DNA from: Inhella gelatinilytica
GTDB lineage: Bacteria; Pseudomonadota; Gammaproteobacteria; Burkholderiales; Burkholderiaceae_C
NCBI RefSeq assembly: GCF_016093295.1
Contig: NZ_JAEDAL010000001.1
Coordinates: forward strand, 806,001-870,000
Length of the DNA stretch: 64,000 bases
Direction of reading: 5' to 3'
The translations under genes and the position numbers were made by a program. Under the pieces are notes generated by a model, which saw only the letters and a list, made by a program, of their open reading frames with translations, had not been told where the DNA came from and did no database searches. Positions 41,263-51,556 of the stretch are shown in pieces (position 1 is the stretch's first letter; each line of letters starts with the position of its first letter).

Positions 41263-42303
41263 TTAGCGGTTGTCGCTGGGCGCGAGTCGCGCCTCAGGTG
41301 GGGGCAATCGCAAGGGCGCTGGGGGCCGAGGCTGGGGGGCCATGGGCGGCGGCATGGGCTGCTCGTTCAGCCGCAGGAACTTGAACCCCAAGAGGCGCGG
41401 GCGCTGCGGGTCAGAGGGCGTTTCGCGGGACTGGCGGGTGTGAATGAATGACTCAAAGCTCTCTTCCCGCACCTGGGGTGCAGCGGAGTGAATCAGGCGC
41501 GGTGGGTCTTCCCCATCCCGAATCACCAGGCCCACGTGGGAGGCCCAGGCCGCGTCGCCGCGCCCGGTGATGACGTTGACAAAGTCACCAGTCTTCAGGT
41601 GGTCCAGGGCGGCGGGCAGTGCCTCCAGGGGCAGGTAGTGGTCCACCCAGCGCTGAACGGGGGCCGCGTGGGCCAAGCGGTAGCGGTCCTGGAAGAAGCG
41701 GGCGCGGTTGATGGTTTGCTCGTAGCGGCGTACGGCGGCTCCGCCCAGCTCCAGCGTCACGTCGTGCACTAACCACGCGTTGCTCGGGTTCCAGTCGGCC
41801 TCGGTGTAATGGTTGCGGGTGGTGACGCCAATGACGCCATCGCGATAGCGAAGGCGCTGCAGCATCCAGAAAAACTCGGCCCACGACTGGCTCAGCGCCA
41901 TGGCGTAGATGTGCTCCGCGAAGACCACACAGTCGCTCTGCCCCAGGTTGAACAGCGGCTGACGGTCGTGCAGCTCGTAGGGAAACTCGCCCAGCAGGTA
42001 CAGCTCGTAGGGTTGACCGATGGCCTTGCGCGCCAGGTGGGCGATGCGGTCGCGAAGCTGAGGCTGCCAAGCGTGCAGGTAACCGAGGTAGCGGTCCAGC
42101 TCGGTGGGGTCCATTTGATGCAGGGGCCGCTCGCGCAGGGGCGCGATGTGGTCTGCCGATTGACCGCTCGCCATCAAGGCACGGGTTTCGTCGGCGGTCC
42201 AGGGCTTGGGTGCGTGCACGCAGCCAGAGAGCCCGATCAGGAGCAGCACCGCGCAGTGCCTCCAGCGGAACGGGTGCAGCGAAGGGAGTCGGGAGGCGGC
42301 CAT
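41263..42303 (-). CDS. DUF1460 lipoprotein (NlpC/P60-like fold)
   Basis: A 346-residue lipoprotein with lipobox LSGC (Cys near residue 28). The body matches DUF1460, which shares the papain-like fold of N-acetylmuramoyl-L-alanine amidase-like enzymes: AIGQPYELYLLGEFP, QSDCVVFAEHIYAMAL carrying the likely nucleophilic Cys, and WASHVGLVIRDGED carrying the His. It may act on peptidoglycan. The ATG at 42303 (MAASRLPS) starts the signal peptide; an upstream in-frame extension is rejected. The last 30 residues are Pro-rich. Divergent from hutD-like gene. Confidence 0.82.
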   Translation of the reverse strand: MAASRLPSLHPFRWRHCAVLLLIGLSGCVHAPKPWTADETRALMASGQSADHIAPLRERPLHQMDPTELDRYLGYLHAWQPQLRDRIAHLARKAIGQPYELYLLGEFPYELHDRQPLFNLGQSDCVVFAEHIYAMALSQSWAEFFWMLQRLRYRDGVIGVTTRNHYTEADWNPSNAWLVHDVTLELGGAAVRRYEQTINRARFFQDRYRLAHAAPVQRWVDHYLPLEALPAALDHLKTGDFVNVITGRGDAAWASHVGLVIRDGEDPPRLIHSAAPQVREESFESFIHTRQSRETPSDPQRPRLLGFKFLRLNEQPMPPPMAPQPRPPAPLRLPPPEARLAPSDNR

Positions 42304-42411
42304 CGTGGGATTGTGGTCAGGGTCAGCGCGCGTGGGGCATGCTGTTTCAAGCGCCACGGGTAACGCACGCTCATGCGGTCCGCGGCGGACGGGCTGCGTT
42401 AGGCTCGTGCC

Positions 42412-42972
42412 ATGCAGTGCCTTGACATCGACTCCCTCCCCGCCCAAGCCTGGCGCAACGGCGGCGGCGCCACGCGTGAAGTGCTGGCCTGGCCTGCCGG
42501 GCCGGACTGGCGCGTGCGCCTGAGCGTGGCCGACATCGACCGCGATGGGCCGTTCTCACCCTTCCCTGGCGTGCAGCGCCACTTCGCGGTGTTGTCCGGG
42601 GGCGGCGTGGCGCTGCGCTGGGCGGACGGGCCCTGGCGGCCGCAACAGGTGGGTCAGGCGCCTTGCGTGTTCGATGGGGCTGAAGGCCCAGACTGCCGGT
42701 TGCTGGCCGGCCCTACGCGCGACCTGAACCTGATGTTGCGCGGCGTGGCAGGCTGTTTGCTGCAGGCCGATGACCAGCCCTGGGCGGCCGACTGGCCGTG
42801 GCGTGCCCTGGTGGCCTGGGACGCTGCCCGCCTCAGCACCGCCGACGGCCAGAGGCTGGAGCTGCCCGCGCGCAGCGCCGTGGTGGCGCTGCCCCCGGGC
42901 CCTGTGCGCGTGCAGAGCACCGGCCTAGCGTTTTGGCTCGGCGCCGCGCAGGCCGTGGAAATGGGCGCTTAA
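42412..42972 (+). CDS. HutD/Ves family cupin-like protein
   Basis: A 186-residue protein of the HutD/Ves family, a double-stranded beta-helix fold. Signatures are AWRNGGGATREVLAWP at the start, RVRLSVADIDRDGPFSPFPGVQRHFAVL in the first third, and TRDLNLMLRGVAG. HutD is often linked to histidine degradation, but no hut gene is in this window and its biochemical role is unclear. Its 3' end overlaps that of the convergent S46 peptidase by four bases. Confidence 0.85.
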   Translation: MQCLDIDSLPAQAWRNGGGATREVLAWPAGPDWRVRLSVADIDRDGPFSPFPGVQRHFAVLSGGGVALRWADGPWRPQQVGQAPCVFDGAEGPDCRLLAGPTRDLNLMLRGVAGCLLQADDQPWAADWPWRALVAWDAARLSTADGQRLELPARSAVVALPPGPVRVQSTGLAFWLGAAQAVEMGA

Positions 42973-45137
42973 ACGCCCATTTCGCGCAGCAGGCGCTGCG
43001 CCTTGTCCACCACCGTCATCTGCCACAGCATGTAGCGGGCATCCACGCAGATGCTGCGCACGCGCGTGGGGTCGAACGACCACTCGGCAATCACGCCGTC
43101 CAGCGTGCCGTCAAACAGCAGGCCCACCAGCTCGCCCTTGGCGTTCAGCACGGCGGAACCGGAGTTGCCCCCGGTGGTGTCCAAGGTGGCGAGGAAGTTC
43201 ACGGGAACCGACCTGAGTTCGGGCGCGGCAAAGCGGTCGAAGCGGCCGGCGCGGATGGCTTCGCGCTGCGCCGCCGGGGCATCGAAATCCCCCTTGCCCT
43301 GGTGCTTGTCGAGGATGCCGCGCAGCGTGGTGAAGGCCTCCCAGCGGCTGCCGTCGACACCGGGGCGGCCTTTGACCTGACCAAAACTCAGGCGCAGCGT
43401 GCCGTTGGCGTCCGGCGCCAGGGCCTGGCCGGTGGCCTGGGCGTGGGCCAGGCGCGCTTGCATGACCTGGGTGCGGGCCTGGTCGATGGCGCCAGCGCGC
43501 TCGCGCTGGCTGCGGCGGCGTTCGGCGTCGAACGGGGCCAGGGCCACGGCGGCGCGAATCCAGGGGTCGTCGCTGGCTTCAAAGTCCGCCGCCGGGCGGG
43601 TGAGCCAGGCTTCGCGGTTGCCGCCGCGCGCCAGCGCGCTGCTCTCGTTCAGCGCCTGCAGGCGGGCCTGGATGGCGGGGCCTTTGGTTCCAGGCTCCAA
43701 GCCGAGCGCCGCGATGAAGGGGGCGGGTAGGAGCTCCGATGGATTGGCCAGGGCGCCCTCTAGGAACTGGCGGGCCACAGCCAAGTCAGTGGCTGCGTCG
43801 TAGCGGCGCTCAAAGGTGCGCAGCGCGGCTTGATGGCGTGCTGCGTCGCGGGCCTGGAATCCGGGCTCGCGCTCCGCATCGGGCAAGGCGCGTTGCTGGG
43901 CGGCGCGGTAAAGGGTACGCGCCTGGTTCAGGACGGCAGGTGTGGTTTGCTCCATCCAAAACGACTGGAGATCGTGAAGGTGCTGCATCTGAAGCAGCTC
44001 GTCGATGGCCGAAAAGGCCGAACTCCAGCGGGCTTGGCGTTGTGGGTCCGCCTCTACCCAGGCCCGCACAGGTGCCCACTCGGCCGTTTTTCGCGCGACG
44101 AGGTCGCCGCTGCGCTCAAAGCTCGCCTGCTGACCTTCCCAGTTCTTGTGCGCGTTGGACAGGCCCGCCACCGTGGGCGCCACGCGCAGTTCAGCTTCGC
44201 GTTGACCGCGGGTCAGGCGCTGCAACAGGTCAATCCGCGCGCCATAGGCGGCGATTTGCTGAGGGCGTTGCACATCGAAGGCGAAGGCCATTTCGCTGGG
44301 CAAGCGCAGGCGCGAGGTGCGCCCCGGGTAGCCGGCCACCATCACCGGGTCGCCCTCTTTCAGCGGCTGCTGGGCCAGCTTCAAGTGGTGCGCGGGTTGG
44401 TAAGGCTTGTTGGCGGGGTTGAAGTCCGCCGGCTTGCCGTCCGGCCCCACATAGGCGCGGTAGAAGCTGTAGTCCCCCGTGTGGCGCGGCCAGATCCAGT
44501 TGTCGGTGTCACCGCCGAAGCGCCCCACCATGTCGGCCGGGGCATGGACCAGGCGCACGTCGCGGATCTCCAGCATCTTCACCAGCTCATGGCGGGCGCC
44601 GCCGTAGCTCACAGCGACTTGGCAGCGGTGGCCGGCGTCTTGCTCGCAGCCGGCGACCAGGTGCTTGTGCGCCGCTTCGATGGCCTTCAGCCGCGCCGCG
44701 CCGCTCAAGGCTTGCGTGGCGGGCGTGAGCACCTCGCCGGTGACCTCACGCGCTTCCACGTTGACGTAGATGCGGGCCGTGGGCGAGGCGGGCAGCTCGT
44801 CCTCGAAGCGTTCGGCCAGGAAGCCGTTGCGCAGCAGGTCGCGCTGCGGGGTGGAGTTGTGCTGGATGCTGCCGTAGGCGCAGTGGTGGTTGGTGACCAC
44901 GAGCCCCTGCGGAGACACAAAGGAGGCGGAGCAACCGCCCAAACTGACGACGGCCGCCACCGGCGCCTGGGCCCGGTTGCCCAGCGCGGCCAAATTCGCC
45001 CCCGCCCAGCCCTCGGGCTGCAAGGCCTTGCGCAGCTGCGGCAGTTGCTCGGGCAACCACATGCCCTCCAGGGCGTGGGCGGCGGGGAGCGCGGCCAGCG
45101 CCAAGGCGGCGGCCAGGGGAGAGAGGCGTAGCGTCAT
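42969..45137 (-). CDS. Exported S46 family dipeptidyl-peptidase (DPP7/DPP11-like)
   Basis: A 722-residue exported serine peptidase of family S46, which removes dipeptides from the N-terminus of oligopeptides. The signal peptide ends near residue 22 (AHA). The catalytic residues are His in TNHHCAYGSIQH, Asp in GGDTDNWIWPRHTGD and Ser in TTGGNSGSAVLN; the long helical insertion of S46 fills the middle. Whether it prefers acidic residues (DPP11) or hydrophobic ones (DPP7) depends on a pocket residue I cannot place. ATG 45137 starts the signal peptide. With the S9 peptidases it suggests growth on peptides. Confidence 0.93.
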   Translation of the reverse strand: MTLRLSPLAAALALAALPAAHALEGMWLPEQLPQLRKALQPEGWAGANLAALGNRAQAPVAAVVSLGGCSASFVSPQGLVVTNHHCAYGSIQHNSTPQRDLLRNGFLAERFEDELPASPTARIYVNVEAREVTGEVLTPATQALSGAARLKAIEAAHKHLVAGCEQDAGHRCQVAVSYGGARHELVKMLEIRDVRLVHAPADMVGRFGGDTDNWIWPRHTGDYSFYRAYVGPDGKPADFNPANKPYQPAHHLKLAQQPLKEGDPVMVAGYPGRTSRLRLPSEMAFAFDVQRPQQIAAYGARIDLLQRLTRGQREAELRVAPTVAGLSNAHKNWEGQQASFERSGDLVARKTAEWAPVRAWVEADPQRQARWSSAFSAIDELLQMQHLHDLQSFWMEQTTPAVLNQARTLYRAAQQRALPDAEREPGFQARDAARHQAALRTFERRYDAATDLAVARQFLEGALANPSELLPAPFIAALGLEPGTKGPAIQARLQALNESSALARGGNREAWLTRPAADFEASDDPWIRAAVALAPFDAERRRSQRERAGAIDQARTQVMQARLAHAQATGQALAPDANGTLRLSFGQVKGRPGVDGSRWEAFTTLRGILDKHQGKGDFDAPAAQREAIRAGRFDRFAAPELRSVPVNFLATLDTTGGNSGSAVLNAKGELVGLLFDGTLDGVIAEWSFDPTRVRSICVDARYMLWQMTVVDKAQRLLREMGV

Positions 45138-45226
45138 GGAAAAACCGGCCTTGGAAAAGCAAAACCGCGCAGTCTCGCTGAGCGCCTGCCGCCGGCCAAT
45201 GGTCACGGGGCGTCCCCCGCAAGCGA

Positions 45227-48200
45227 TCAGATCGCCGGCACCACTACCAACGGGCCGGTCAGACCGGTCAAGGAGACTTCCAGGTTTGCGAACTCCTGCA
45301 GCCACTCGTCACCGATGCGGTCGTTGAAATCGGCGGCCACATCGCCCCACACCTCGATGCCTTCCAACATCCCGAGGATGGCCGTGACATTGATGAGGTT
45401 CTGACCGCGCACCATCGAGTCCCCCGTGAACAAAATGCTCAGGTAGTCCAGTACGGCCTGATAGCTGGCACCGGGATCAGAGCCGGTCAGGGTGCTGGCC
45501 GACAGATTGAGGTTGGCCAGCACCGAGCGGGCCATTTGCTGCGGGCTTTGACCGGCAAACAGCAGGTCCACCGCGAAAGACGCCAGGCTGGCCATGCCGT
45601 TGTTGTCCACCCAGGTCTTGCACAACAGGTACTGCTCTACATCCAAGCCCTGAGCTCCCAAGCAAGCTTGGCCCAGGCGCAGGATTTGCAGATCGGCTTC
45701 CGATGGTGCCGCCTTGATGCGTTGGCCCCCTTGGAACTCGATGGCCTCGATGTTGGACAGCGTGATTTGTCCATCCCGGTTGCCCATCGTGTCGATCAGC
45801 GTCACAAGACCGCTCGCGGGCTCGAAGTTGATGAGGTACTCCGAGCGCGGGCCCGTGAGCATCGCCTTCTCGTTCAGCGCGGCCGTGCCGTTCACCACCC
45901 GATCCGCCCGGTCATCGTTGGCCAGCATCAGGTCCAGGGCTGTGAGGCCACTCAGGTCCAGGGTCGCACCCACGGGATTGACCAACTCCAGATGGATGGA
46001 CTCATCGGCCTCGACTGCCAGATCGCCCTGCACCTGCAAGGTGAAGACCTTGCTGGTCTCGTTGGCCGCAAAGTTGATGACCGTGCTTGCGGGCTGAGCG
46101 GCAGAAAAATCGCTGGCATTCGCAGTGCCCGACAACTTGACCTCGACCGAGAAGGCCTGACCCAGGTTGGTGCTCAGGTCGCCCGTGCGGATCAGGGTGT
46201 AGGAGTAGGTCTTGAGGCCGAACTGCCCTTCAGACAGCGTCAGCAGGGCCGAAGCCACCGTCTGGAAGGCCACCTTGGGCGCGGTTTCGTCGGTCAGGAT
46301 GGTGGCATCCGCCGTGGTTTGCGATGGAGACAGGGCGATGCCCTGCGGGTTGCTCAGGCTCACCGTGAACTGCTCATGGCCTTCCACCGTGCTGTCGTGG
46401 ATTACGGGGATGTTGAACACCGCGCTTGACTGGCCCGCGGGCAGCGTCACGGTCAATGTGGGGAACTGCCCGCCCACAAAGTCCGCGCTGTCGGCCGGCT
46501 GGCTTCCGCTGCCCTGGACTTGAACCCACACCGTCGCAACACCGGACAGGTCGCCCACGCGCAGCAGCTCGAACTGAAACAGGGTGGAGCCGTTCGGCGC
46601 GGAACCTTCGTTCAGGGCCGGGGTCAGCGTGCGAAGGCTGACTTCGGGGCGAACGTCGTCATTGATCAGCACGACCTGGCCTGTGCCTTGCGTGAGGCTC
46701 GGCACCAGGTGGTCGGACTCGGTCAGGGTCAAGACCAGGGCCTCGTTGCTCTCCAGGACCGCATCGCCCGTGGTGCCGATTTCGATTTCGACCGTTGCTG
46801 CGCCGGCCACGAAGGTGGCCGTCCCCGTAGGAAGGGCCTTAGCCGAGGCGCCAAAGTCCTGGGCGTCCACCGTTCCTTGGAGGCTCCAGGCGATGTCCGC
46901 GCTTTGGGCCAGGTCGCCGGTGCGGGTCAGTAAGAAGCGATGGGATTTGACATCCCCGTCATTGCCCTCGGACACCGAGGTCGGCGTCACTACAGCCACC
47001 GAAACCACGCCCTTGAGGTCGTCGTTCTGGAGGGTGACGGTGGCGCTGCCCCCGCTGGCATGCGGCACGACAGCGTCGCCGGCGCTCAAGACCAAGGTCA
47101 GACTCTCGTCGCCTTCCATGGCGCTGTCGCCCAGCGTCTGGATTTCCACCACGGCCGTGGCCGAGCCGGCCTCGAAGGTCACCGTCCCCGTGGGCAGTTG
47201 GGTGATGCCCAGGCCCAGGTCAAAGCCATCGGCCGTGCCTTGAAGGATCCAGGGCATAGAAGCGCTGTCGGTGGTCTCGCCAACCCGGGTCAGCAGGAAG
47301 CGGTGGGTGGTCATGGTGCCCGCTGCCCCTTCGATCACTTGGGTCGGGGTGATCAAGCTGACGGTCACCTCACTCTTGCGGTCATCGTTCAGGAGTTGAA
47401 CGCTGGCCGTGCCGGTGCTCGGATGGGGCATCACGCGATCCCCCTCGATCAACACCAGCGTGAACGTTTCATTCGACTCGATGACGCGGTCGCCCGCCGT
47501 CTGCACCTCCACCACGGCGGTGTCCGAACCCGGCGCAAAGCTGACACTGCCGCTGGGCAACTCGGTCTGCTGCGCGCCAAAGTCCTGGGCATCCACGGTG
47601 CCGGCCAGGCGCCAGCTCAGTGTGGCGCCATCCGTCAGATCGCCCGAGCGGGTCAGCACGAAACGGTGCGTGAGGAACGAGCCGGCAACCCCCTCTTCAA
47701 TGGCCTCAGGGGATTGCACCGCGACCGACACCCAGCCCTTGCTGTCGTCGTTGGTGATCAGGGTCGAGGCGGCCGCAGTCTCGGCCAATGCTGTACCCAG
47801 GCCGCTGGGCTGGCTCAAGGTCAGCGTGGCCACCTCATCGCCCTCGAAACGCGAGTCCCCATGCAGCACCAGGGTGATGACCTGGCTGGCTTCATGCGCC
47901 GCAAAGGTCACGGTGCCGGAAGAGGCGGTCCCTTCCGCCCAGTCACCGGCGTCCACGTCGCCCGACACATGCCATTGCACGCTGGCGGCTTGCGTCAGAT
48001 CCCCAGAGCGGGTGAGGGTGAATTGCACCAGTTGCGTCGATCCGGCCTCGCCCTCGGGCTGGAACTCGGTGTCGGCGCTCACGCCCACCCAATTGGTGAT
48101 GTCGTCATCCTGAACGGTGACCGTTGCGGTGGCCAGTGTGGCGTGCGGGATGACGCGATCGCCTTCGGCCAGCACCAGGGTGAAGGATTCGGCGGCCTCA

Positions 48201-51200
48201 GCCTGGGAATCGTCGTGGGTCTGGACTTCCAGGATGACTGTGGGCGAGCCCGCTGCAAAGGTCACCGTGCCGCTGGGGAGGTCGCCGGCGTCAAAGTCGG
48301 CGCCATCGGCCGTCCCCATCAGGGACCAGGGCTGTGTCGCCTCGTCCGACAAGTCACCGCTGCGGGTCAGGACAAAGCGGTGGAGCGTAACGGCGCCGGC
48401 TGCGCCCTCGACCACGGTGGCGGGGGTTTCCAGGGCCACCGTCACAAGCCCCTTGGCGTCGTCATTGGTGATGACGGTCGTGGCTGCGGTGGCCGCCCCC
48501 AGAGCAACGGTGAGGCCTTGCGGATTGCTCAGGGTGATGGTGGCCGATTCGTTGGCTTCAATGCGCGTGTCGCCACGCACCACGAGGCTGATGACTTGAG
48601 AGGCTTGTCCGACCGTGAAGTTGACCGTGCCTGACATGGGGGTGCCGGCGGCCAGATCGGAGGCGTCCACGGTGCCGGAGAGGGCCCAGTCCGCGGCTGC
48701 ACTCTCGGTCAACTCACCAGTGCGGGTCACGGTGAATTGGATGGTGCGCTCGCTAAAGGCATCGCCTTCACTGACCAGCAATTCATTGGCCTGAATGCTG
48801 AGGGTGTTGCTGGTGTCATCGCTCAGGAGCGTCACCGTGGCCGTGCCCAAGGAGGGGTGCGGGCCCACGCGGTCCCCTTCGGCCAGAACCAAACTGAGGG
48901 ATTCGTTGGGTTCAATGGCCGCGTCGCCTGCGGACTGAACCTCGACGGTGGCCGTGGCCGCACCAGCCTCGAAGGTCACAGTGCCGCTCGGCAGGGTGCC
49001 GCCCGCAAAGTCTGCTGCGTCTACCGTGCCCTGAATGCTCCAGGTCATCGTGGCGCTGTCGCTGAGGTCACCGCCGCGGGTCAGCACAAAGCGATGGGTG
49101 ACGGTGCTGCCAGCGGCGCCTTCCGCCACGGCCTCCGGCGTCTGGAGGGCAACCGACACAAGGCCTTTGGCGTCGTCGTTGCTGACGGTCATGGTCGCAT
49201 TGACGGTGCCGCTCAGCCCCGCATTGCCGCCCTGCGGGTTGCTCAGGGTCAGGGTGGCGGTTTCGTCAGCCTCGTACCGGGCGTCTGGGTTCAGGGCCAA
49301 GCTGACCGTCTTGGAGGTCTGGCCGGCGGCGAAGCTGAGGGTGCCTGCAATGGCCACACCGTCTTGGAAGTCGGCGGCATTGACCGAGCCCGCAACAGCC
49401 CAGTCCACGGTGGCCGCAAGGCTGGCGTCACCCGTGCGGGAAATCGTGAACTGCAGCGTGCTGGGGGCCCCGTCGCTGCCTTCCGCAACCTGAGCCGCAG
49501 CGGCCTGGACGGTGAACCAGTTGGAGATGTCGTCGTTCAGCAGCAGCACCTGGGCGGTGCCTTGGGTGGGATGCGGGGTCACCCGGTCCCCTTCGTCCAG
49601 CAGGACGATTAGGGTTTCGTTGGATTCGGCCGTGTTGTCGCCGGTGGACTGGATTTCCAGGGTTGCAGTGGCCGATCCGGCGGCAAAGGTCACCGAGCCG
49701 TTCGGGGTGAGGAAGCCGCCCGTCCCGAAATCAGCGGGATTGACCGTGCCCTGGACTTGCCACGGCAGGGTGGCCGGGTCGGTGAGGTCACCGGTGCGGC
49801 TCAGGGTGAAGCGGTGCGTCAGCGAGGTTCCAGCGGCCCCCTCATTCACCTGGGCGGCGCTCGCGACCATGATGGTGACAACGCCCTTGCTGTCGTCATT
49901 CTGGATCGTGGTCGTGGCCACAGTCGTGGCCCCCAGGGCCGCGGTGAAACCTTGAACATTGCTGAGGGTCAGACTGATGAGTTCGTCTGCCTCATATCGC
50001 AAATCACCCTGAACCGGCACGCTGATGGTTTTGCTGGCTTCACCGGCAGCAAAGCTGGTGGTGCCCGTCCAGGCCGGCCCAAAGGCAACGTCCAAAACGT
50101 CAATGGTCCCGCCCAGCGTCCAATCGACCGACGCGGCTTGGGCCACATCCCCGGTGCGGGTGATGGTGAAGGTCGCGGTTTGCGCGGTGCCTGAATGTCC
50201 CTCGGGCAGGGTGGCAGCATTGGCGGCCACGCTGATGGTGTTGCTGATGTCGTCGTTGGCGAGTGTGCCTACAGCCTGGGCGCTGCCACCGGCGATGCTC
50301 GCAAAGGTGCCGGGCGTCAGGGTGAGGGTGAAGGTCTCGGTCAGCTCGGGCGTCAGGTCGCCCGCGACGCTGATCCGGATCTCGGCAGTGGTTTGACCGG
50401 CGGTGAAGGTCAACAGCCCGCCGCTGGGCAAGGCGCCGCCCAGGAAGTCGTTCGCCGCCGTTGTTCCTGCATCAAAGGCCCAGGTTGCCGTGGAGACCTT
50501 GGAGAGCAAGCCGGTGCGGGTGACGGTGAACACCAGATCCGTGCTGCCCAAGTTGCCTTCGGTCACCGTCGCCGCGGCTTGCAGCGCCAAGACGGGCGGG
50601 GTGTCATCGTCAATCAGGGTGAAGCTGGTGCTCGTGGTGGCCCCCAGCTGCGCGCCATTGCCAGTGACCGCCCCAAGGGTGACGGTGAAGGCCTCATTGG
50701 CTTCGATGACGCTGTCATCAAATGGGCTCAGGGTGACGGTCTTGCTGGTTTCGCCGGCAGCAAAGCTGACGCTGCCACTCGGCAGGCTGCCCCCAAAGTC
50801 CGCGCCATCGACGGCGCCAGAGAGGGCCCAGGCAACGCTCGTAGCAACGTTGGTGTTGCCTTCACGGGTGACGGTGAAGGTCAGAGAGCCGATGGATTCC
50901 GCAGCGCTCAGACCGCCCGAAATGGTGTGGGTGACGGGCGGCCAGGCATCGGCCGGCAGCGAGGGCCCGTTGGTCGAGTTGTAGCCGTGGGTGCCGCCCA
51001 CACCGTCGCCGCCGTAGATCCATTGGAGGGCAAGCAAATCGTAGGGTGCATACGTTGTTGCATAGCCATTGAAGCCTGCGTTATATGACATCACTGTGTA
51101 ATCAGTGTTGTTCTCATCCACGGGTAGATTGGGGTGATCCAAGCCAAGCGCATGTCCCATCTCATGCAGGAGCACTTGCCACGCGGATCCACCAGGAGAG

Positions 51201-51556
51201 AAATCAGATAGCAGTTCAGGAAGTCCGACCGTATTTATAACGAGGTCGAAATTGGCATTTCCATTGAATTCGATCCGCCCTCCATAGAAGGCCCCAAGGT
51301 TTCCGCCGCCGAAGTAAATGACCCTAGAAGACAACGTGTCAGTTGTTTCTACGAATTGAACACCCGTTACCTGTGTGATGTATGCAAGCAACTGACGAAC
51401 CATTTCTCGCTGAGGCTCATTGAGGTTCGTAATATTTGTTGAATCCGGTACCGCTCGAGCCGCAAAGGAGAATCGAATCACATTACTCGATGCAGCATGT
51501 ATTGCATCGTACTGACTGAGAAGTCCATCAACTTTGTAGAAGCCGGAAAGAGGCAT
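45227..51556 (-). CDS. Giant M10-like metalloprotease with 14 Calx-beta repeats
   Basis: A 2109-residue protein. Residues about 1-200 form a metzincin-type protease domain with the zinc motif HEMGHALGLDH (near 131) and Met-turn VMSYN (near 154). From about 210 to 1885, fourteen Calx-beta modules of about 118 residues follow, each ending in a calcium-type NDD or similar. The C-terminal 220 residues include a short repeat-like segment (LINFEPASGLVTLIDTMGN, LSNIEAIEFQGG) of the kind found in type I-secreted proteins, then a helical DUF4214-like tail. No signal peptide is present, so type I secretion is likely; no transporter genes are nearby. ATG 51556 is preferred to TTG 51595. Confidence 0.9.
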   Translation of the reverse strand: MPLSGFYKVDGLLSQYDAIHAASSNVIRFSFAARAVPDSTNITNLNEPQREMVRQLLAYITQVTGVQFVETTDTLSSRVIYFGGGNLGAFYGGRIEFNGNANFDLVINTVGLPELLSDFSPGGSAWQVLLHEMGHALGLDHPNLPVDENNTDYTVMSYNAGFNGYATTYAPYDLLALQWIYGGDGVGGTHGYNSTNGPSLPADAWPPVTHTISGGLSAAESIGSLTFTVTREGNTNVATSVAWALSGAVDGADFGGSLPSGSVSFAAGETSKTVTLSPFDDSVIEANEAFTVTLGAVTGNGAQLGATTSTSFTLIDDDTPPVLALQAAATVTEGNLGSTDLVFTVTRTGLLSKVSTATWAFDAGTTAANDFLGGALPSGGLLTFTAGQTTAEIRISVAGDLTPELTETFTLTLTPGTFASIAGGSAQAVGTLANDDISNTISVAANAATLPEGHSGTAQTATFTITRTGDVAQAASVDWTLGGTIDVLDVAFGPAWTGTTSFAAGEASKTISVPVQGDLRYEADELISLTLSNVQGFTAALGATTVATTTIQNDDSKGVVTIMVASAAQVNEGAAGTSLTHRFTLSRTGDLTDPATLPWQVQGTVNPADFGTGGFLTPNGSVTFAAGSATATLEIQSTGDNTAESNETLIVLLDEGDRVTPHPTQGTAQVLLLNDDISNWFTVQAAAAQVAEGSDGAPSTLQFTISRTGDASLAATVDWAVAGSVNAADFQDGVAIAGTLSFAAGQTSKTVSLALNPDARYEADETATLTLSNPQGGNAGLSGTVNATMTVSNDDAKGLVSVALQTPEAVAEGAAGSTVTHRFVLTRGGDLSDSATMTWSIQGTVDAADFAGGTLPSGTVTFEAGAATATVEVQSAGDAAIEPNESLSLVLAEGDRVGPHPSLGTATVTLLSDDTSNTLSIQANELLVSEGDAFSERTIQFTVTRTGELTESAAADWALSGTVDASDLAAGTPMSGTVNFTVGQASQVISLVVRGDTRIEANESATITLSNPQGLTVALGAATAATTVITNDDAKGLVTVALETPATVVEGAAGAVTLHRFVLTRSGDLSDEATQPWSLMGTADGADFDAGDLPSGTVTFAAGSPTVILEVQTHDDSQAEAAESFTLVLAEGDRVIPHATLATATVTVQDDDITNWVGVSADTEFQPEGEAGSTQLVQFTLTRSGDLTQAASVQWHVSGDVDAGDWAEGTASSGTVTFAAHEASQVITLVLHGDSRFEGDEVATLTLSQPSGLGTALAETAAASTLITNDDSKGWVSVAVQSPEAIEEGVAGSFLTHRFVLTRSGDLTDGATLSWRLAGTVDAQDFGAQQTELPSGSVSFAPGSDTAVVEVQTAGDRVIESNETFTLVLIEGDRVMPHPSTGTASVQLLNDDRKSEVTVSLITPTQVIEGAAGTMTTHRFLLTRVGETTDSASMPWILQGTADGFDLGLGITQLPTGTVTFEAGSATAVVEIQTLGDSAMEGDESLTLVLSAGDAVVPHASGGSATVTLQNDDLKGVVSVAVVTPTSVSEGNDGDVKSHRFLLTRTGDLAQSADIAWSLQGTVDAQDFGASAKALPTGTATFVAGAATVEIEIGTTGDAVLESNEALVLTLTESDHLVPSLTQGTGQVVLINDDVRPEVSLRTLTPALNEGSAPNGSTLFQFELLRVGDLSGVATVWVQVQGSGSQPADSADFVGGQFPTLTVTLPAGQSSAVFNIPVIHDSTVEGHEQFTVSLSNPQGIALSPSQTTADATILTDETAPKVAFQTVASALLTLSEGQFGLKTYSYTLIRTGDLSTNLGQAFSVEVKLSGTANASDFSAAQPASTVINFAANETSKVFTLQVQGDLAVEADESIHLELVNPVGATLDLSGLTALDLMLANDDRADRVVNGTAALNEKAMLTGPRSEYLINFEPASGLVTLIDTMGNRDGQITLSNIEAIEFQGGQRIKAAPSEADLQILRLGQACLGAQGLDVEQYLLCKTWVDNNGMASLASFAVDLLFAGQSPQQMARSVLANLNLSASTLTGSDPGASYQAVLDYLSILFTGDSMVRGQNLINVTAILGMLEGIEVWGDVAADFNDRIGDEWLQEFANLEVSLTGLTGPLVVVPAI

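Noticed and set aside
42304-42447. Longer N-terminus for the DUF1460 lipoprotein
   Set aside because: It would put about 48 residues before a clear lipoprotein signal peptide that begins at 42303.
45900-50930. Regularly spaced similar segments that could be taken for a CRISPR array or non-coding tandem repeats
   Set aside because: The period is about 355 bases, the frame is continuous and each unit encodes a Calx-beta module. CRISPR repeats are much shorter and near identical.
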